Shown here: positions 55,097-63,643 of the stretch, in pieces
Layout: each line of letters starts with the position of its first letter
How positions within the stretch are numbered: the stretch's first letter is position 1
Assembly: GCA_964345475.1 (NCBI GenBank)
Contig: CAYFQW010000004.1
Location: forward strand, 1 to 64,000
Origin: WRIS01 sp964345475
GTDB lineage: Bacteria > Actinomycetota > Coriobacteriia > Coriobacteriales > Eggerthellaceae
DNA length: 64,000 nt
Direction of reading: 5' to 3'
Notes under the pieces: generated by a model
Databases searched by the model: none
The model's input: the letters and a program-made list of their open reading frames with translations, nothing else
Told to the model about the DNA's origin: nothing
Translations under genes and position numbers: made by a program

Positions 55097-55199
55097 TCCT
55101 TTAAAAGCGGTACAGAGAGACCGACAAGGCTTATACTTCCCTCGATTTGTGTAGGGTTGCTTTCTGCCAGGGGCCTTTGTCTATAGCAAAGGTTTTTTT
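55097..55199 (+). promoter_or_regulatory. PyrR-binding RNA attenuator of the pyr operon
   Basis: ACAGAGAG followed by ACCGACAAGG (55112-55129) matches the PyrR binding loop of Bacillus-type leaders, closed by CGGT/ACCG. Downstream, CCTTTG (55174-55179) and CAAAGG (55187-55192) form a terminator stem with seven T's. By the known mechanism, PyrR with UMP or UTP stabilises the anti-antiterminator and allows termination; low UMP lets transcription continue. pyrR follows 185 bases later. A TTGACA at 55068-55073 could belong to the promoter, but no matching -10 is clear. Confidence 0.75.
55174..55199 (+). terminator. Attenuator terminator of the pyr leader
   Basis: Six-base stem CCTTTG/CAAAGG around TCTATAG, followed by seven T's. 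It lies in the leader of pyrR rather than at a gene end, so it is conditional. Confidence 0.8.
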
Positions 55200-55383
55200 A
55201 TACGCTCTTTACGAGCGGGGCCTGGGTAAGCTTGGCTTGGTCTACTTGCACTTGCGAAAAGGGCTTTTAGGAGCCTTTGTTGCCTTTACGAGCGTGTCTT
55301 GTTAAAGGTGCGCCCCTAAAGAGTTTTGAAGCTGTAGCATTTACGGCTTACTGTTGACTCTGGGCTTTTCGAAAGGAGCATGT
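55200..55383. other. Leader between attenuator and pyrR
   Basis: About 180 bases without a gene. CGCTC/GAGCG (near 55203-55217) and AAAGGGCT/AGCCTTT (near 55258-55279) can form small hairpins. GAAAGGAG just before 55384 is the pyrR ribosome site. Confidence 0.4.
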
Positions 55384-56001
55384 ATGGAAGATGGCCGTCA
55401 AGTAAAATCCATCTGCATGGATAAAGAGGAAATCGAGCGTTCCCTTACACGTATTGCTCATCAAATTCTTGAAACAAACCACGGCACCGAAAACCTTGCT
55501 CTTGTTGGCATTGTCACGCGCGGCGATATCCTTGCACGTAAGCTTGCCGAGAAAATAGAGCACCTCGAGGGCGTAAGCGTGCCCCTCGGCTGCCTCGATA
55601 TCAGCTTTTATCGGGACGACTACCGGAGCTATTTGGCTCCTGTCGTGCAGGGAAGCGATATTTTGTTTGATGTAAATGGAAAGACAGTAGTCCTTGTTGA
55701 TGACGTCCTCTATACAGGAAGGACGATCCGATCAGCGCTCGATGCTTTGATGGATTTAGGGCGTCCGGATAAGGTACAGCTAGCCGTGCTCGTTGATCGA
55801 GGCCATCGGGAGCTACCCATACGCGCAGATTTCGTTGGGAAAAATGTTCCTTCTTCCAAAGATGAGAATGTCCGGCTCTTCTTAGAGGAAATCGACGGAA
55901 ACACCCAGGTAGAAATTTTTGAAATGGCTCCTGGTAAACGCGCCCGTTCGGCCCCTATTTCTCCTGACGCGAGAAAAAATGAGGGGGAGGAGGTCGTATG
56001 A
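55384..56001 (+). CDS. pyrR: Bifunctional pyr operon regulator / uracil phosphoribosyltransferase PyrR
   Basis: RNA-binding attenuation protein that senses UMP/UTP and PRPP. The 205-residue protein carries the PRPP motif VVLVDDVLYTGRTIRSALDAL, with LVGIVTRGDILARKLAE and LDISFYRDD of the PyrR family. A C-terminal extension of about 25 residues is rich in basic and acidic residues. ATG 55384 with GAAAGGAG is preferred to an ATG ten codons earlier. It heads the pyr operon and overlaps pyrB by four bases. Confidence 0.95.
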   Translation: MEDGRQVKSICMDKEEIERSLTRIAHQILETNHGTENLALVGIVTRGDILARKLAEKIEHLEGVSVPLGCLDISFYRDDYRSYLAPVVQGSDILFDVNGKTVVLVDDVLYTGRTIRSALDALMDLGRPDKVQLAVLVDRGHRELPIRADFVGKNVPSSKDENVRLFLEEIDGNTQVEIFEMAPGKRARSAPISPDARKNEGEEVV

Positions 56002-56942
56002 GCTTTCCTCATCGTCACCTTATAGATATTGGAGAATATTCTCAGCTTGATATTATGCACATGTTAGAAACAACAACAATCTTTGAAGAGGTGAACAAAC
56101 GCCGCATAAAAAAACTTCCAACCTTGAGGGGTTTTACGGTCGTAAATATGTTCAACGAACCTTCGACACGTACGAGATCGTCATTTGAGCTAGCCGAAAA
56201 ACGTCTTTCATGCGATAGCCTAAATTTCGGAGGCTCATCAACTTCAACCGCGAAAGGCGAAAGCCTCATTGATACCATTGAGACATTGGCTGCCTATAAA
56301 ATCGATATGGTTGTCGTGCGAGATAAGCATGCAGGGGTTCCACAGCTCATAGCCGATCACATTGGGGCACGGGTTATAGATGCAGGGGACGGAAAAAACC
56401 AACACCCCACGCAAGCGCTTCTTGATTTGTACAGTATCTGGAGGAAATTAGGAAAGCTTGAAGGGCTTCATATTGGCATAGTGGGGGATATTGGACATTC
56501 GCGCGTATGCGGTTCTTTGATACCCGCCTGTAAGACGGTTGGTTGTGAAGTGACCGTCGTTGCCCCTCCAACCTTGCTGCCTGCGCGCCCCGACGTCTTA
56601 GGAGCTGACCACGTGACAAGCAATTTCGACGAGGCTCTTCCCGAGCTCGATGTCGTCTATATGCTCCGTGTACAGAGGGAACGCCTCGAAGGCGCACCTT
56701 TCCCGAGCCTCCGAGAATACCATCTGCTATACGGCCTCACCCGAGAAAGAGAGGTCCTTATGAAGAAAGATGCAATCATCTGTCATCCCGGCCCGATAAA
56801 TCGCGGAGTAGAGCTCGATAGCTATATGGCAGATCACAGCACACGCTCGCTCATTCACGATCAGGTTTTTGCTGGGATATGTGTCCGCATGGCGGCACTC
56901 TATCTACTCCTAGGAGGGAGCAAAGATGGCCTTACTTTTTAA
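55998..56942 (+). CDS. pyrB: Aspartate carbamoyltransferase, catalytic subunit
   Basis: Joins carbamoyl phosphate and aspartate. The 314-residue protein has MFNEPSTRTRSSFELAEKRL (carbamoyl phosphate site), DGKNQHPTQALLDLY and the aspartate-site stretch MLRVQRERL. GGGGGAGGAGG lies before the ATG that overlaps the pyrR stop. No pyrI regulatory chain follows, so the enzyme is probably the unregulated trimer or a complex with PyrC. Confidence 0.95.
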   Translation: MSFPHRHLIDIGEYSQLDIMHMLETTTIFEEVNKRRIKKLPTLRGFTVVNMFNEPSTRTRSSFELAEKRLSCDSLNFGGSSTSTAKGESLIDTIETLAAYKIDMVVVRDKHAGVPQLIADHIGARVIDAGDGKNQHPTQALLDLYSIWRKLGKLEGLHIGIVGDIGHSRVCGSLIPACKTVGCEVTVVAPPTLLPARPDVLGADHVTSNFDEALPELDVVYMLRVQRERLEGAPFPSLREYHLLYGLTREREVLMKKDAIICHPGPINRGVELDSYMADHSTRSLIHDQVFAGICVRMAALYLLLGGSKDGLTF

Positions 56943-58218
56943 AAACGCCCACCTCATTGACCCACGCAATGGGCTCGACACCACAACCGATATGATTGTC
57001 CGCAAGGGACTGATAGTCGAAATCGGGGACGAACTCAGCATTCCAAAAGGGATCGTACGCGAGCTGGATGGAAAAATTATTGTACCAGGTCTCGTGGATC
57101 CGCATGTTCACCTGCGAGATCCGGGACAAGAATACAAGGAGGATATAAGAAGTGGAACACGAGCGGCAGCTCATGGCGGGTTTACGGCAGTATGCTGCAT
57201 GCCCAATACATCTCCTGTAATAGATTGTGCAACACAGGTGGAATATGTGCTGTCACGCGCGGCACAGGTCGGGAAATGCAGGGTGCATGTCTCTGGCGCC
57301 TGCACACAGGGTTTGGCCGGAGAGGTTCTTTCTGAAATGGGAGACATGGTGTCCCATGGCGCTGTAGCGTTTACTGATGACGGGAGAGGAGTTCAGGACA
57401 CGGGCATGATGCGTCGCGTCATGGACTACGCTTCCATGTTTGGCAAAGTCGTCATGAGCCATTGTCAAGATGAAGCCTTAGTAGGGACAGGGCAAGTGAA
57501 TGAGGGTGTCGCTTCGACAAGGTTAGGATTGCAGGGTTGGCCGAGCGCAGGGGAGGAAATCCAGATTCAACGAGACATAGAGCTCTGTCGACTGACGGGA
57601 TGCCCTCTCCATATCCAGCACCTTACCACCGCACGCGGCTTGGATATGGTGAGACGCGCAAAGGACGAGGGTTTACCCGTGAGTTGTGAAGTAACTCCGC
57701 AACACCTCTTGCTCACGGAAGACGATATTAAGAAGGATTACAAGGCTGTTCTTAAGGTGAATCCTCCCTTACGCACGGAGGAGGACCGCCTTGCGCTTAT
57801 TGAGGGTCTTAAAGATGGAACTATCGATTGCATCGCTACCGATCATGCGCCTCACGCGGTCTGGGAAAAAGAATGCGAGTTCGAGCGAGCTGCGTTCGGC
57901 ATGACGGGGCTCGAGACCTGTCTTGGCCTTGTGCTTACAGAGCTCGTACAAACGGGAATACTTGATTATGCGCGTATGATTGAACTCATGTCGTATAGGC
58001 CGAGAGAGATTTTAGGGCTAGAGGCAACAGGACTTGAACCAGGAGCCGTTGCTGATTTGACTGTTATAGATCCTGAATATGAATGGATAGTTGATTCAGG
58101 TCAATTCTACTCAAAGTCTGTAAACTCACCCTTTATCGGGCGGAAGTTGCATGGACGGGCATATGAAACGTACGTAGGAGGCTACGCAAGCATGGAAGAA
58201 GGTGTCGTTTGTGAGTAA
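56926..58218 (+). CDS. pyrC: Dihydroorotase
   Basis: Closes the ring of carbamoyl aspartate. The 430-residue protein is the long (type I) dihydroorotase: VDPHVHLRDPGQEYKEDI (metal His-x-His), GFTAVCCMPNTSP, later His ligands in HCQDEA and HIQHLTTARG, and CIATDHAPH with the catalytic Asp. GGAGGGAG precedes the ATG, which overlaps pyrB by 17 bases, so the two are translationally coupled. It overlaps carA by eight bases. Confidence 0.95.
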   Translation: MALLFKNAHLIDPRNGLDTTTDMIVRKGLIVEIGDELSIPKGIVRELDGKIIVPGLVDPHVHLRDPGQEYKEDIRSGTRAAAHGGFTAVCCMPNTSPVIDCATQVEYVLSRAAQVGKCRVHVSGACTQGLAGEVLSEMGDMVSHGAVAFTDDGRGVQDTGMMRRVMDYASMFGKVVMSHCQDEALVGTGQVNEGVASTRLGLQGWPSAGEEIQIQRDIELCRLTGCPLHIQHLTTARGLDMVRRAKDEGLPVSCEVTPQHLLLTEDDIKKDYKAVLKVNPPLRTEEDRLALIEGLKDGTIDCIATDHAPHAVWEKECEFERAAFGMTGLETCLGLVLTELVQTGILDYARMIELMSYRPREILGLEATGLEPGAVADLTVIDPEYEWIVDSGQFYSKSVNSPFIGRKLHGRAYETYVGGYASMEEGVVCE

Positions 58219-59560
58219 GCAAAGCGATAATGTGCTGAGGACGACATCTTCCTTAGCTGGCAAGGCTGCTCTTTTGGTGCTCGAGGATGGAACAGTATTT
58301 TCTGGTAGTTCTTGCGGTGCTGCTGGCGAAGCAATGGGAGAGATATGCTTCGACACTTCAATGGCAGGCTATCTTGAAGCAATAAGCGATCCTTCTTACG
58401 CGGGCCAGATAGTAAGCTTGACGTATCCTCAAATAGGGAACTATGGGATAAACAAAGAAGACATGGAATCGCCGAAGCCGGCTCTTCGCGGCCTCGTGGT
58501 ACGTTCCATATGCACGCAAGCATCAAATTGGCGTAGCGAGATGAGCCTTCCCGAGTTTTTGAATGAGCAGGGTGTGGTAGCTATAGAGGGTGTAGATACG
58601 CGTGCGCTCACCCGCCATATTCGAGAACAAGGCACGTGCAAAGCGATTATTTCAAGTAATGACATCAGCCCTGAGTCGCTTTTATCAAAACTGAAAGACA
58701 GTCCTTCCTTCGGCGAGCAGAATATGGTGGCCCAGGTAAGCTGCAGCTCCCCCTACAGTTTTACTGCATCTTTGGCATCAGGCGAACAGGGCGCCAAGCT
58801 ATCCTTCGAACCGAAGCATCGCGTGATCGTCTATGATTACGGCGTAAAAAAATCCATTCTGAAGTCATTAGCCCAAGCTGGATGTGATGTGCGGGTGGTA
58901 CCTTGGAATACTTCAGCAGAAGAAGTTCTTGAGGCCCAGGCAGACGGCGTATTTTTAAGCAACGGACCGGGTAATCCCGATACAGTGGAGCGCAGTGCGG
59001 AAGAGATCGCTCGGCTCGTAGGAAAGCTCCCCATGCTTGGTGTAGGCATGGGCCATCAGATGATATGTAAGGCGGCAGGGGCCCAGTTTGAAAAACTCGC
59101 ATTTGGGCACCGAGGAAGAAACCAGGCCGTTTTCAACCTGCTTACGGGACGAACTGAGGCCACGACACAAAACCATAGCTATCATCCTCTTTTCTCAAGT
59201 TTGGGTGATTTGATACCCGAACTCTCAGGAGGCTTGAGCGAGCATGCTCAAGATTTGCGATTCTGGATAAAACGCGGGGTAGCGCCTGTGATAGATAATC
59301 CGATTCTCGGTCGGATAGCCTTGACTCATGTGCACGTGAACGACGGTAGTCTGGAAGGTTTTGCCTGTCTAGATCTTCCGATATGCTCGGTTCAGTATCA
59401 TCCAGAAACAAGTTTCAGAGTAGAAAAAACCAACGAACTGTTTTCGTCCTTCGTGCGTGTAATGGAAGGAAAGAAAAACTGTTTCGAAGCTAGCTGTACA
59501 GACGGCCGCTCACAAACTTCCAGGTCCGACTTGAAAGGGGGCTTTTGGCAAGATGCCTAA
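58211..59560 (+). CDS. carA: Carbamoyl-phosphate synthase small chain lacking the catalytic Cys
   Basis: Homologue of the glutaminase subunit of carbamoyl-phosphate synthase. The N-terminal domain is normal (LEDGTVFSGSSCGAAGEAMGEICFDTSMAGYLEAISDPSYAGQ). The glutamine amidotransferase domain keeps VFLSNGPGNPD, TQNH, LTHVHVNDGSLEG and QYHPE (His397, Glu399), but the nucleophile motif G-[IV]-C-[LM]-G-H-Q reads GVGMGHQ, with Gly279 in place of Cys. The segment after QYHPE also differs from the usual ASPGP. Such a chain cannot hydrolyse glutamine by the known route and may be structural. GTG 58211 has GAAGAAGG eight bases upstream. It overlaps carB by eight bases. Confidence 0.9.
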   Translation: MSKQSDNVLRTTSSLAGKAALLVLEDGTVFSGSSCGAAGEAMGEICFDTSMAGYLEAISDPSYAGQIVSLTYPQIGNYGINKEDMESPKPALRGLVVRSICTQASNWRSEMSLPEFLNEQGVVAIEGVDTRALTRHIREQGTCKAIISSNDISPESLLSKLKDSPSFGEQNMVAQVSCSSPYSFTASLASGEQGAKLSFEPKHRVIVYDYGVKKSILKSLAQAGCDVRVVPWNTSAEEVLEAQADGVFLSNGPGNPDTVERSAEEIARLVGKLPMLGVGMGHQMICKAAGAQFEKLAFGHRGRNQAVFNLLTGRTEATTQNHSYHPLFSSLGDLIPELSGGLSEHAQDLRFWIKRGVAPVIDNPILGRIALTHVHVNDGSLEGFACLDLPICSVQYHPETSFRVEKTNELFSSFVRVMEGKKNCFEASCTDGRSQTSRSDLKGGFWQDA

Positions 59561-62500
59561 AAGAGAAGATATTCAATCTATATTAATTATTGGGTCGGGC
59601 CCTATCGTCATAGGTCAAGCCTGTGAATTTGATTATTCGGGTACACAGGCGTGCGAGGTCTTAAAAAAAGAGGGATACCGCGTTATCCTCATCAACTCCA
59701 ATCCAGCGACTATAATGACGGATCCAGACTTGGTAGACCGCACGTACGTTGAGCCGATTACACCAGAGTTTGTTGAGAAAATAATCGCAAAGGAGCGTCC
59801 AGATGCGCTTCTTCCCACGCTTGGTGGACAGACCGGCCTGAACACGGCAGTAGCGCTTGCGAACTCGGGGGTCCTAGAAGAATATGACGTTGAGATGATA
59901 GGCTGCGACGTAGAGACGATTGAGCGGGGCGAGGATAGAAAGCTTTTCAATGAATGTATGGCTGAGATAGGCTTAGAAACGGCACGTAGCGGATATGCCT
60001 ACTCGGTTGATGATGCCTTAGCTTTAGCTGATGAACTAGGGTTTCCCTTGGTCCTCAGGCCGTCTTACACTTTGGGGGGAGCAGGGGGCGGAATTGCCTA
60101 TAACTCCGAGGATCTTATCGAGATAACGAAGCAGGGCCTCGAGCTTTCTCCAGCGGATGAAGTCTTAGTCGAGGAAAGTATTTTAGGTTGGAAAGAATAC
60201 GAAATGGAGGTAATGCGCGACCAGGCGGGTAACGGTATCATAATTTGCTCTATTGAAAACCTCGATCCGATGGGCGTACATACGGGTGACTCCATTACTG
60301 TAGCACCAGCTCAAACCCTTTCTTATCCCGAATACCAATATATGCGCTCTGCGAGCCTTGCCATTCTAGAGGCTGTCGGTGTGCAGTCGGGCGGTTCTAA
60401 TGTCCAGTTCGCGGTAAATCCAAAAGATGGGCGGTTGATAGTTATCGAGATGAACCCTCGGGTTTCCCGGTCTTCAGCCCTTGCATCGAAAGCGACAGGC
60501 TTCCCTATTGCCAAAGCAGCAGCACGCCTGGCAGTTGGTTATACCCTTGATGAAATAACGAATGAAATTACGGGGACAACATCGGCAGCATTCGAGCCTG
60601 CAATAGATTACTGTGTTGTAAAAGTACCACGGTTTGCCTTTGAGAAATTCGAGGGAACCGATACCACCTTAAGCACGCGTATGAAGGCTGTCGGCGAAGC
60701 AATGAGTATCGGGCGTACCTTCGAAGAGGCTTTTGGAAAAGCTATGCGCTCGCTTGAAGACGGACGTGCGGGTCTTGGTGGTGATGGCAAGGATGTATTT
60801 GATGAAAAGCGCTTTGATGAATTACTCGGCCTGCCAACCCAGGAGCGTGTGTTCTATCTCGCCGAGGCCCTTCGTCGGGGGCGAAGTCTTCCATCTTTGC
60901 ACGAAGCAAGTGCTATAGATCCTTTCTTTTTGAACTGTATGGCGGATATGATCGCCGTCGAACAAGGGATACAAGGCTTACAGCTTGAAGAAATTGATGC
61001 CGACACCATGCTTCTAGCAAAGCAATTTGGGCTTTCCGATGCTCAGATTGCCTTTGCATGTGGAAGCGATGAGAAACAGGTACGCAAGTATCGCAAGCAG
61101 CTCGGCGTTACTCCCTCCTTTAAGACAGTTGACACGTGCGCAGCAGAGTTTTTAAGTGTAGTCGATTACAAATATAAGACCTATGAGCCGTATGAAACGG
61201 AGCTTAGTCCGAAAACAAAAAAAAGAGCCTTGATCCTAGGGGCAGGACCGAACCGCATTGGGCAGGGTATCGAATTTGATTACTGCTGTGTGCATGCGAG
61301 CTATGCTTTGCATGAAGAAGGCTTCGAGACAATCATGCTGAACTGCAACCCTGAAACCGTCTCGACCGACTACAGCACGTCTGACAAGCTGTACTTCGAG
61401 CCACTTACATACGAAGATGTCATGGATGTTATCGATGTCGAGGAACCTGATGGGGTAGTAGTGACCCTTGGTGGGCAGACGCCACTCAAATTAGCCCACG
61501 ATCTTGAAGAAGAGGGAGTTCGTATTCTGGGAACCAGTCCCGAGGCAATAGATCTGGCCGAAGACAGAGATCGTTTTTCGGCAATCCTTGATGAGCTTGG
61601 CATCACCTATCCTCAGGCAGGTATGGCCAACAGCTTTATAGAGGCCTGCCAGGTGTCCGATAGGATAGGCTTTCCTTTGTTAGTGCGTCCGAGTTATGTC
61701 TTAGGTGGGCGTGGCATGGCTATTGTCTATGACGCATCGCAGCTTGAGAAGTATATGGCTGAAGCGGCAAAGATAACTCCTGATCATCCCGTGTACCTCG
61801 ACCGCTTCCTTGAAGGGGCTGTTGAAATTGATGTTGACGCCCTCTGCGATGGGGAACAGGTATATGTGGGTGGTGTACTTGAGCATATAGAAATGGCAGG
61901 TATTCATTCTGGCGATTCTGCCTCTTGCATCCCGCCCTTCTCCCTGTCAGAGTCGGTTGTGGCGCAGCTACGCGCAGTTACCAGGCAGATTTCATTACGG
62001 CTTGGCGTGGTTGGTCTCATAAACATACAGTTCGCCGTTAAAGACTCCCTCATATATGTTATCGAGGCGAACCCACGTGCAAGCCGCACCGTTCCCTTTG
62101 TATCTAAGGCAACCGGCGTTTCTCTCGCAAAGTTTGCGGCACGTATAATGACGGGAGAGAAAATAAGCGAGCTTAATCTCCCTGACGACACGCAGCGCCT
62201 TGGTTATTACTGTGTTAAAGAGGCCGTTATGCCATTTGGGCGTTTTCCTGGAACGGATGTAATCTTAGGGCCTGAAATGAAATCGACTGGTGAGGTTATG
62301 GGAATTGCTAAAAATTTCCCCGCTGCCTTCGCTAAAACACAGTTGGCAGTTTCATATACACTTCCTGAAGCAGGAAAAGTATTCATTTCGGTCTGCGACC
62401 GCGATAAAAGGGCGATCGTCTCCCTCGCGCGTGATATTGTCCGCATGGGCTTTGATATCGTAGCCACTGAGGGCACCGCACGAGCCCTGGAGGCAGCAAA

Positions 62501-62786
62501 CATTCCAGTCGAGTTAGCGAAAAAAGTACACGAGGCGAGTCCAAACATTGGAGACGATGTTATGAACGGCACGATTACCCTCATGATAAACACTCCGTTC
62601 GGAAACTTGAGCCGAGACGATGGATTTTACTTACGCTCCCTCGCAATTCGCCACGGCATAAGCCACGTCACGACGCTCGCAGGAGCCCAGGCCTTTGTTG
62701 CCGGCATGGAGGCGGGACGCGAGGGTGAACTCGAGATAGTAGCCCTGCAAGATCTGCCTGGCCTCAAAGCAAAGGCAGGTGCATGA
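59553..62786 (+). CDS. carB: Carbamoyl-phosphate synthase large chain
   Basis: Synthesises carbamoyl phosphate from ammonia, bicarbonate and two ATP. At 1077 residues it has the full layout: first ATP-grasp half (SILIIGSGPIVIGQACEFDYSGTQ, GGQTGLNTAV, RPSYTLGGAGGGI), a matching second half (RALILGAGPNRIGQGIEFDYCCVHA, GGQTPLKLAHDL, RPSYVLGGRGMAIVY), and the C-terminal MGS-like allosteric domain (GFDIVATEGTARALEA). No active-site loss is seen, so the ammonia-dependent reactions should be intact. AAAGGGGG precedes the ATG. Confidence 0.96.
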   Translation: MPKREDIQSILIIGSGPIVIGQACEFDYSGTQACEVLKKEGYRVILINSNPATIMTDPDLVDRTYVEPITPEFVEKIIAKERPDALLPTLGGQTGLNTAVALANSGVLEEYDVEMIGCDVETIERGEDRKLFNECMAEIGLETARSGYAYSVDDALALADELGFPLVLRPSYTLGGAGGGIAYNSEDLIEITKQGLELSPADEVLVEESILGWKEYEMEVMRDQAGNGIIICSIENLDPMGVHTGDSITVAPAQTLSYPEYQYMRSASLAILEAVGVQSGGSNVQFAVNPKDGRLIVIEMNPRVSRSSALASKATGFPIAKAAARLAVGYTLDEITNEITGTTSAAFEPAIDYCVVKVPRFAFEKFEGTDTTLSTRMKAVGEAMSIGRTFEEAFGKAMRSLEDGRAGLGGDGKDVFDEKRFDELLGLPTQERVFYLAEALRRGRSLPSLHEASAIDPFFLNCMADMIAVEQGIQGLQLEEIDADTMLLAKQFGLSDAQIAFACGSDEKQVRKYRKQLGVTPSFKTVDTCAAEFLSVVDYKYKTYEPYETELSPKTKKRALILGAGPNRIGQGIEFDYCCVHASYALHEEGFETIMLNCNPETVSTDYSTSDKLYFEPLTYEDVMDVIDVEEPDGVVVTLGGQTPLKLAHDLEEEGVRILGTSPEAIDLAEDRDRFSAILDELGITYPQAGMANSFIEACQVSDRIGFPLLVRPSYVLGGRGMAIVYDASQLEKYMAEAAKITPDHPVYLDRFLEGAVEIDVDALCDGEQVYVGGVLEHIEMAGIHSGDSASCIPPFSLSESVVAQLRAVTRQISLRLGVVGLINIQFAVKDSLIYVIEANPRASRTVPFVSKATGVSLAKFAARIMTGEKISELNLPDDTQRLGYYCVKEAVMPFGRFPGTDVILGPEMKSTGEVMGIAKNFPAAFAKTQLAVSYTLPEAGKVFISVCDRDKRAIVSLARDIVRMGFDIVATEGTARALEAANIPVELAKKVHEASPNIGDDVMNGTITLMINTPFGNLSRDDGFYLRSLAIRHGISHVTTLAGAQAFVAGMEAGREGELEIVALQDLPGLKAKAGA

Positions 62787-63643
62787 TGACAACAAGGAGA
62801 TCGCAGCCCCTTCAGGAAGAGCTCGTAGTTGAAGAGAATAAAAAAGTAGGGCCTTCGCTCTATTTGATGCAGCTCAGCTCTTCCCATATTGCGCATATGA
62901 TCCTACCTGGGCAGTTCGTTCATCTTAAGGTACCAGGTTTAGAAGGCCATATCCTCAGACGTCCATTTTCCGTATATGCAAGCCGTAGCCATAGTGCCCG
63001 CTGTGGGGGAAGGGAAGGCGGTTGCGATACAGCTGTTTCATCCTTTTCCGTCTTGTATCAAGTGGTTGGTAGCGGAACGGAGCATATGACGAACCTTGCT
63101 GTCGATACAAAGCTTGATGCCATAGGACCGATAGGAAATCCGTGGAACCCTCCTGTGCAGGCACAACGGGCCCTCCTTGTAGGCGGCGGGGTGGGTGCAG
63201 CTCCGTTGTTCATGCTTGCAGAGACCCTCTCTGCACGGGGATGTCAGGTAGATGTCGTGCTGGGTTCGCAGACTGAGGCAGCACTCGTCTGCCGCGAGGA
63301 TTTCTCTGGGCTCTTAAAAATGCACAAGGCTAACGACTCCCACCTTTCCTGTGCAACTGATGATGGAAGTTTCGGCCATAAGGGCTTCTGTACCGAGTTG
63401 GCAGGGCAAGCGCTAGAATCGTATCGGTACGACTATATGGCGGTATGCGGCCCAGAGCCTATGGCAAAAATTGCAGTTAAGCTTGCTGGGGAAAAACACG
63501 TGCACTGCGAAGTGTCTTTGGAGCGCCGTATGGCCTGCGGGATAGGGGCCTGTCTATCTTGCGTAGTCCAGACGTGCGATGGCCTCAAGCGAGCATGCGT
63601 TGACGGACCTGTGTTTGATGCAGCTAAGGTGGTGTTCGTATGA
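62783..63643 (+). CDS. pyrK: Dihydroorotate dehydrogenase electron-transfer subunit
   Basis: FAD and [2Fe-2S] subunit that passes electrons from PyrD to NAD+. The 286-residue protein has ILRRPFSVYAS (FAD site), LVGGGVGAAPLFMLAETL (NAD-binding loop), and the cluster cysteines in MACGIGACLSC and RACVDGPVF. It marks the following pyrD as the 1B, NAD-dependent type. The ATG overlaps the carB stop (ATGA), and it overlaps pyrD by four bases. Confidence 0.94.
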   Translation: MMTTRRSQPLQEELVVEENKKVGPSLYLMQLSSSHIAHMILPGQFVHLKVPGLEGHILRRPFSVYASRSHSARCGGREGGCDTAVSSFSVLYQVVGSGTEHMTNLAVDTKLDAIGPIGNPWNPPVQAQRALLVGGGVGAAPLFMLAETLSARGCQVDVVLGSQTEAALVCREDFSGLLKMHKANDSHLSCATDDGSFGHKGFCTELAGQALESYRYDYMAVCGPEPMAKIAVKLAGEKHVHCEVSLERRMACGIGACLSCVVQTCDGLKRACVDGPVFDAAKVVFV

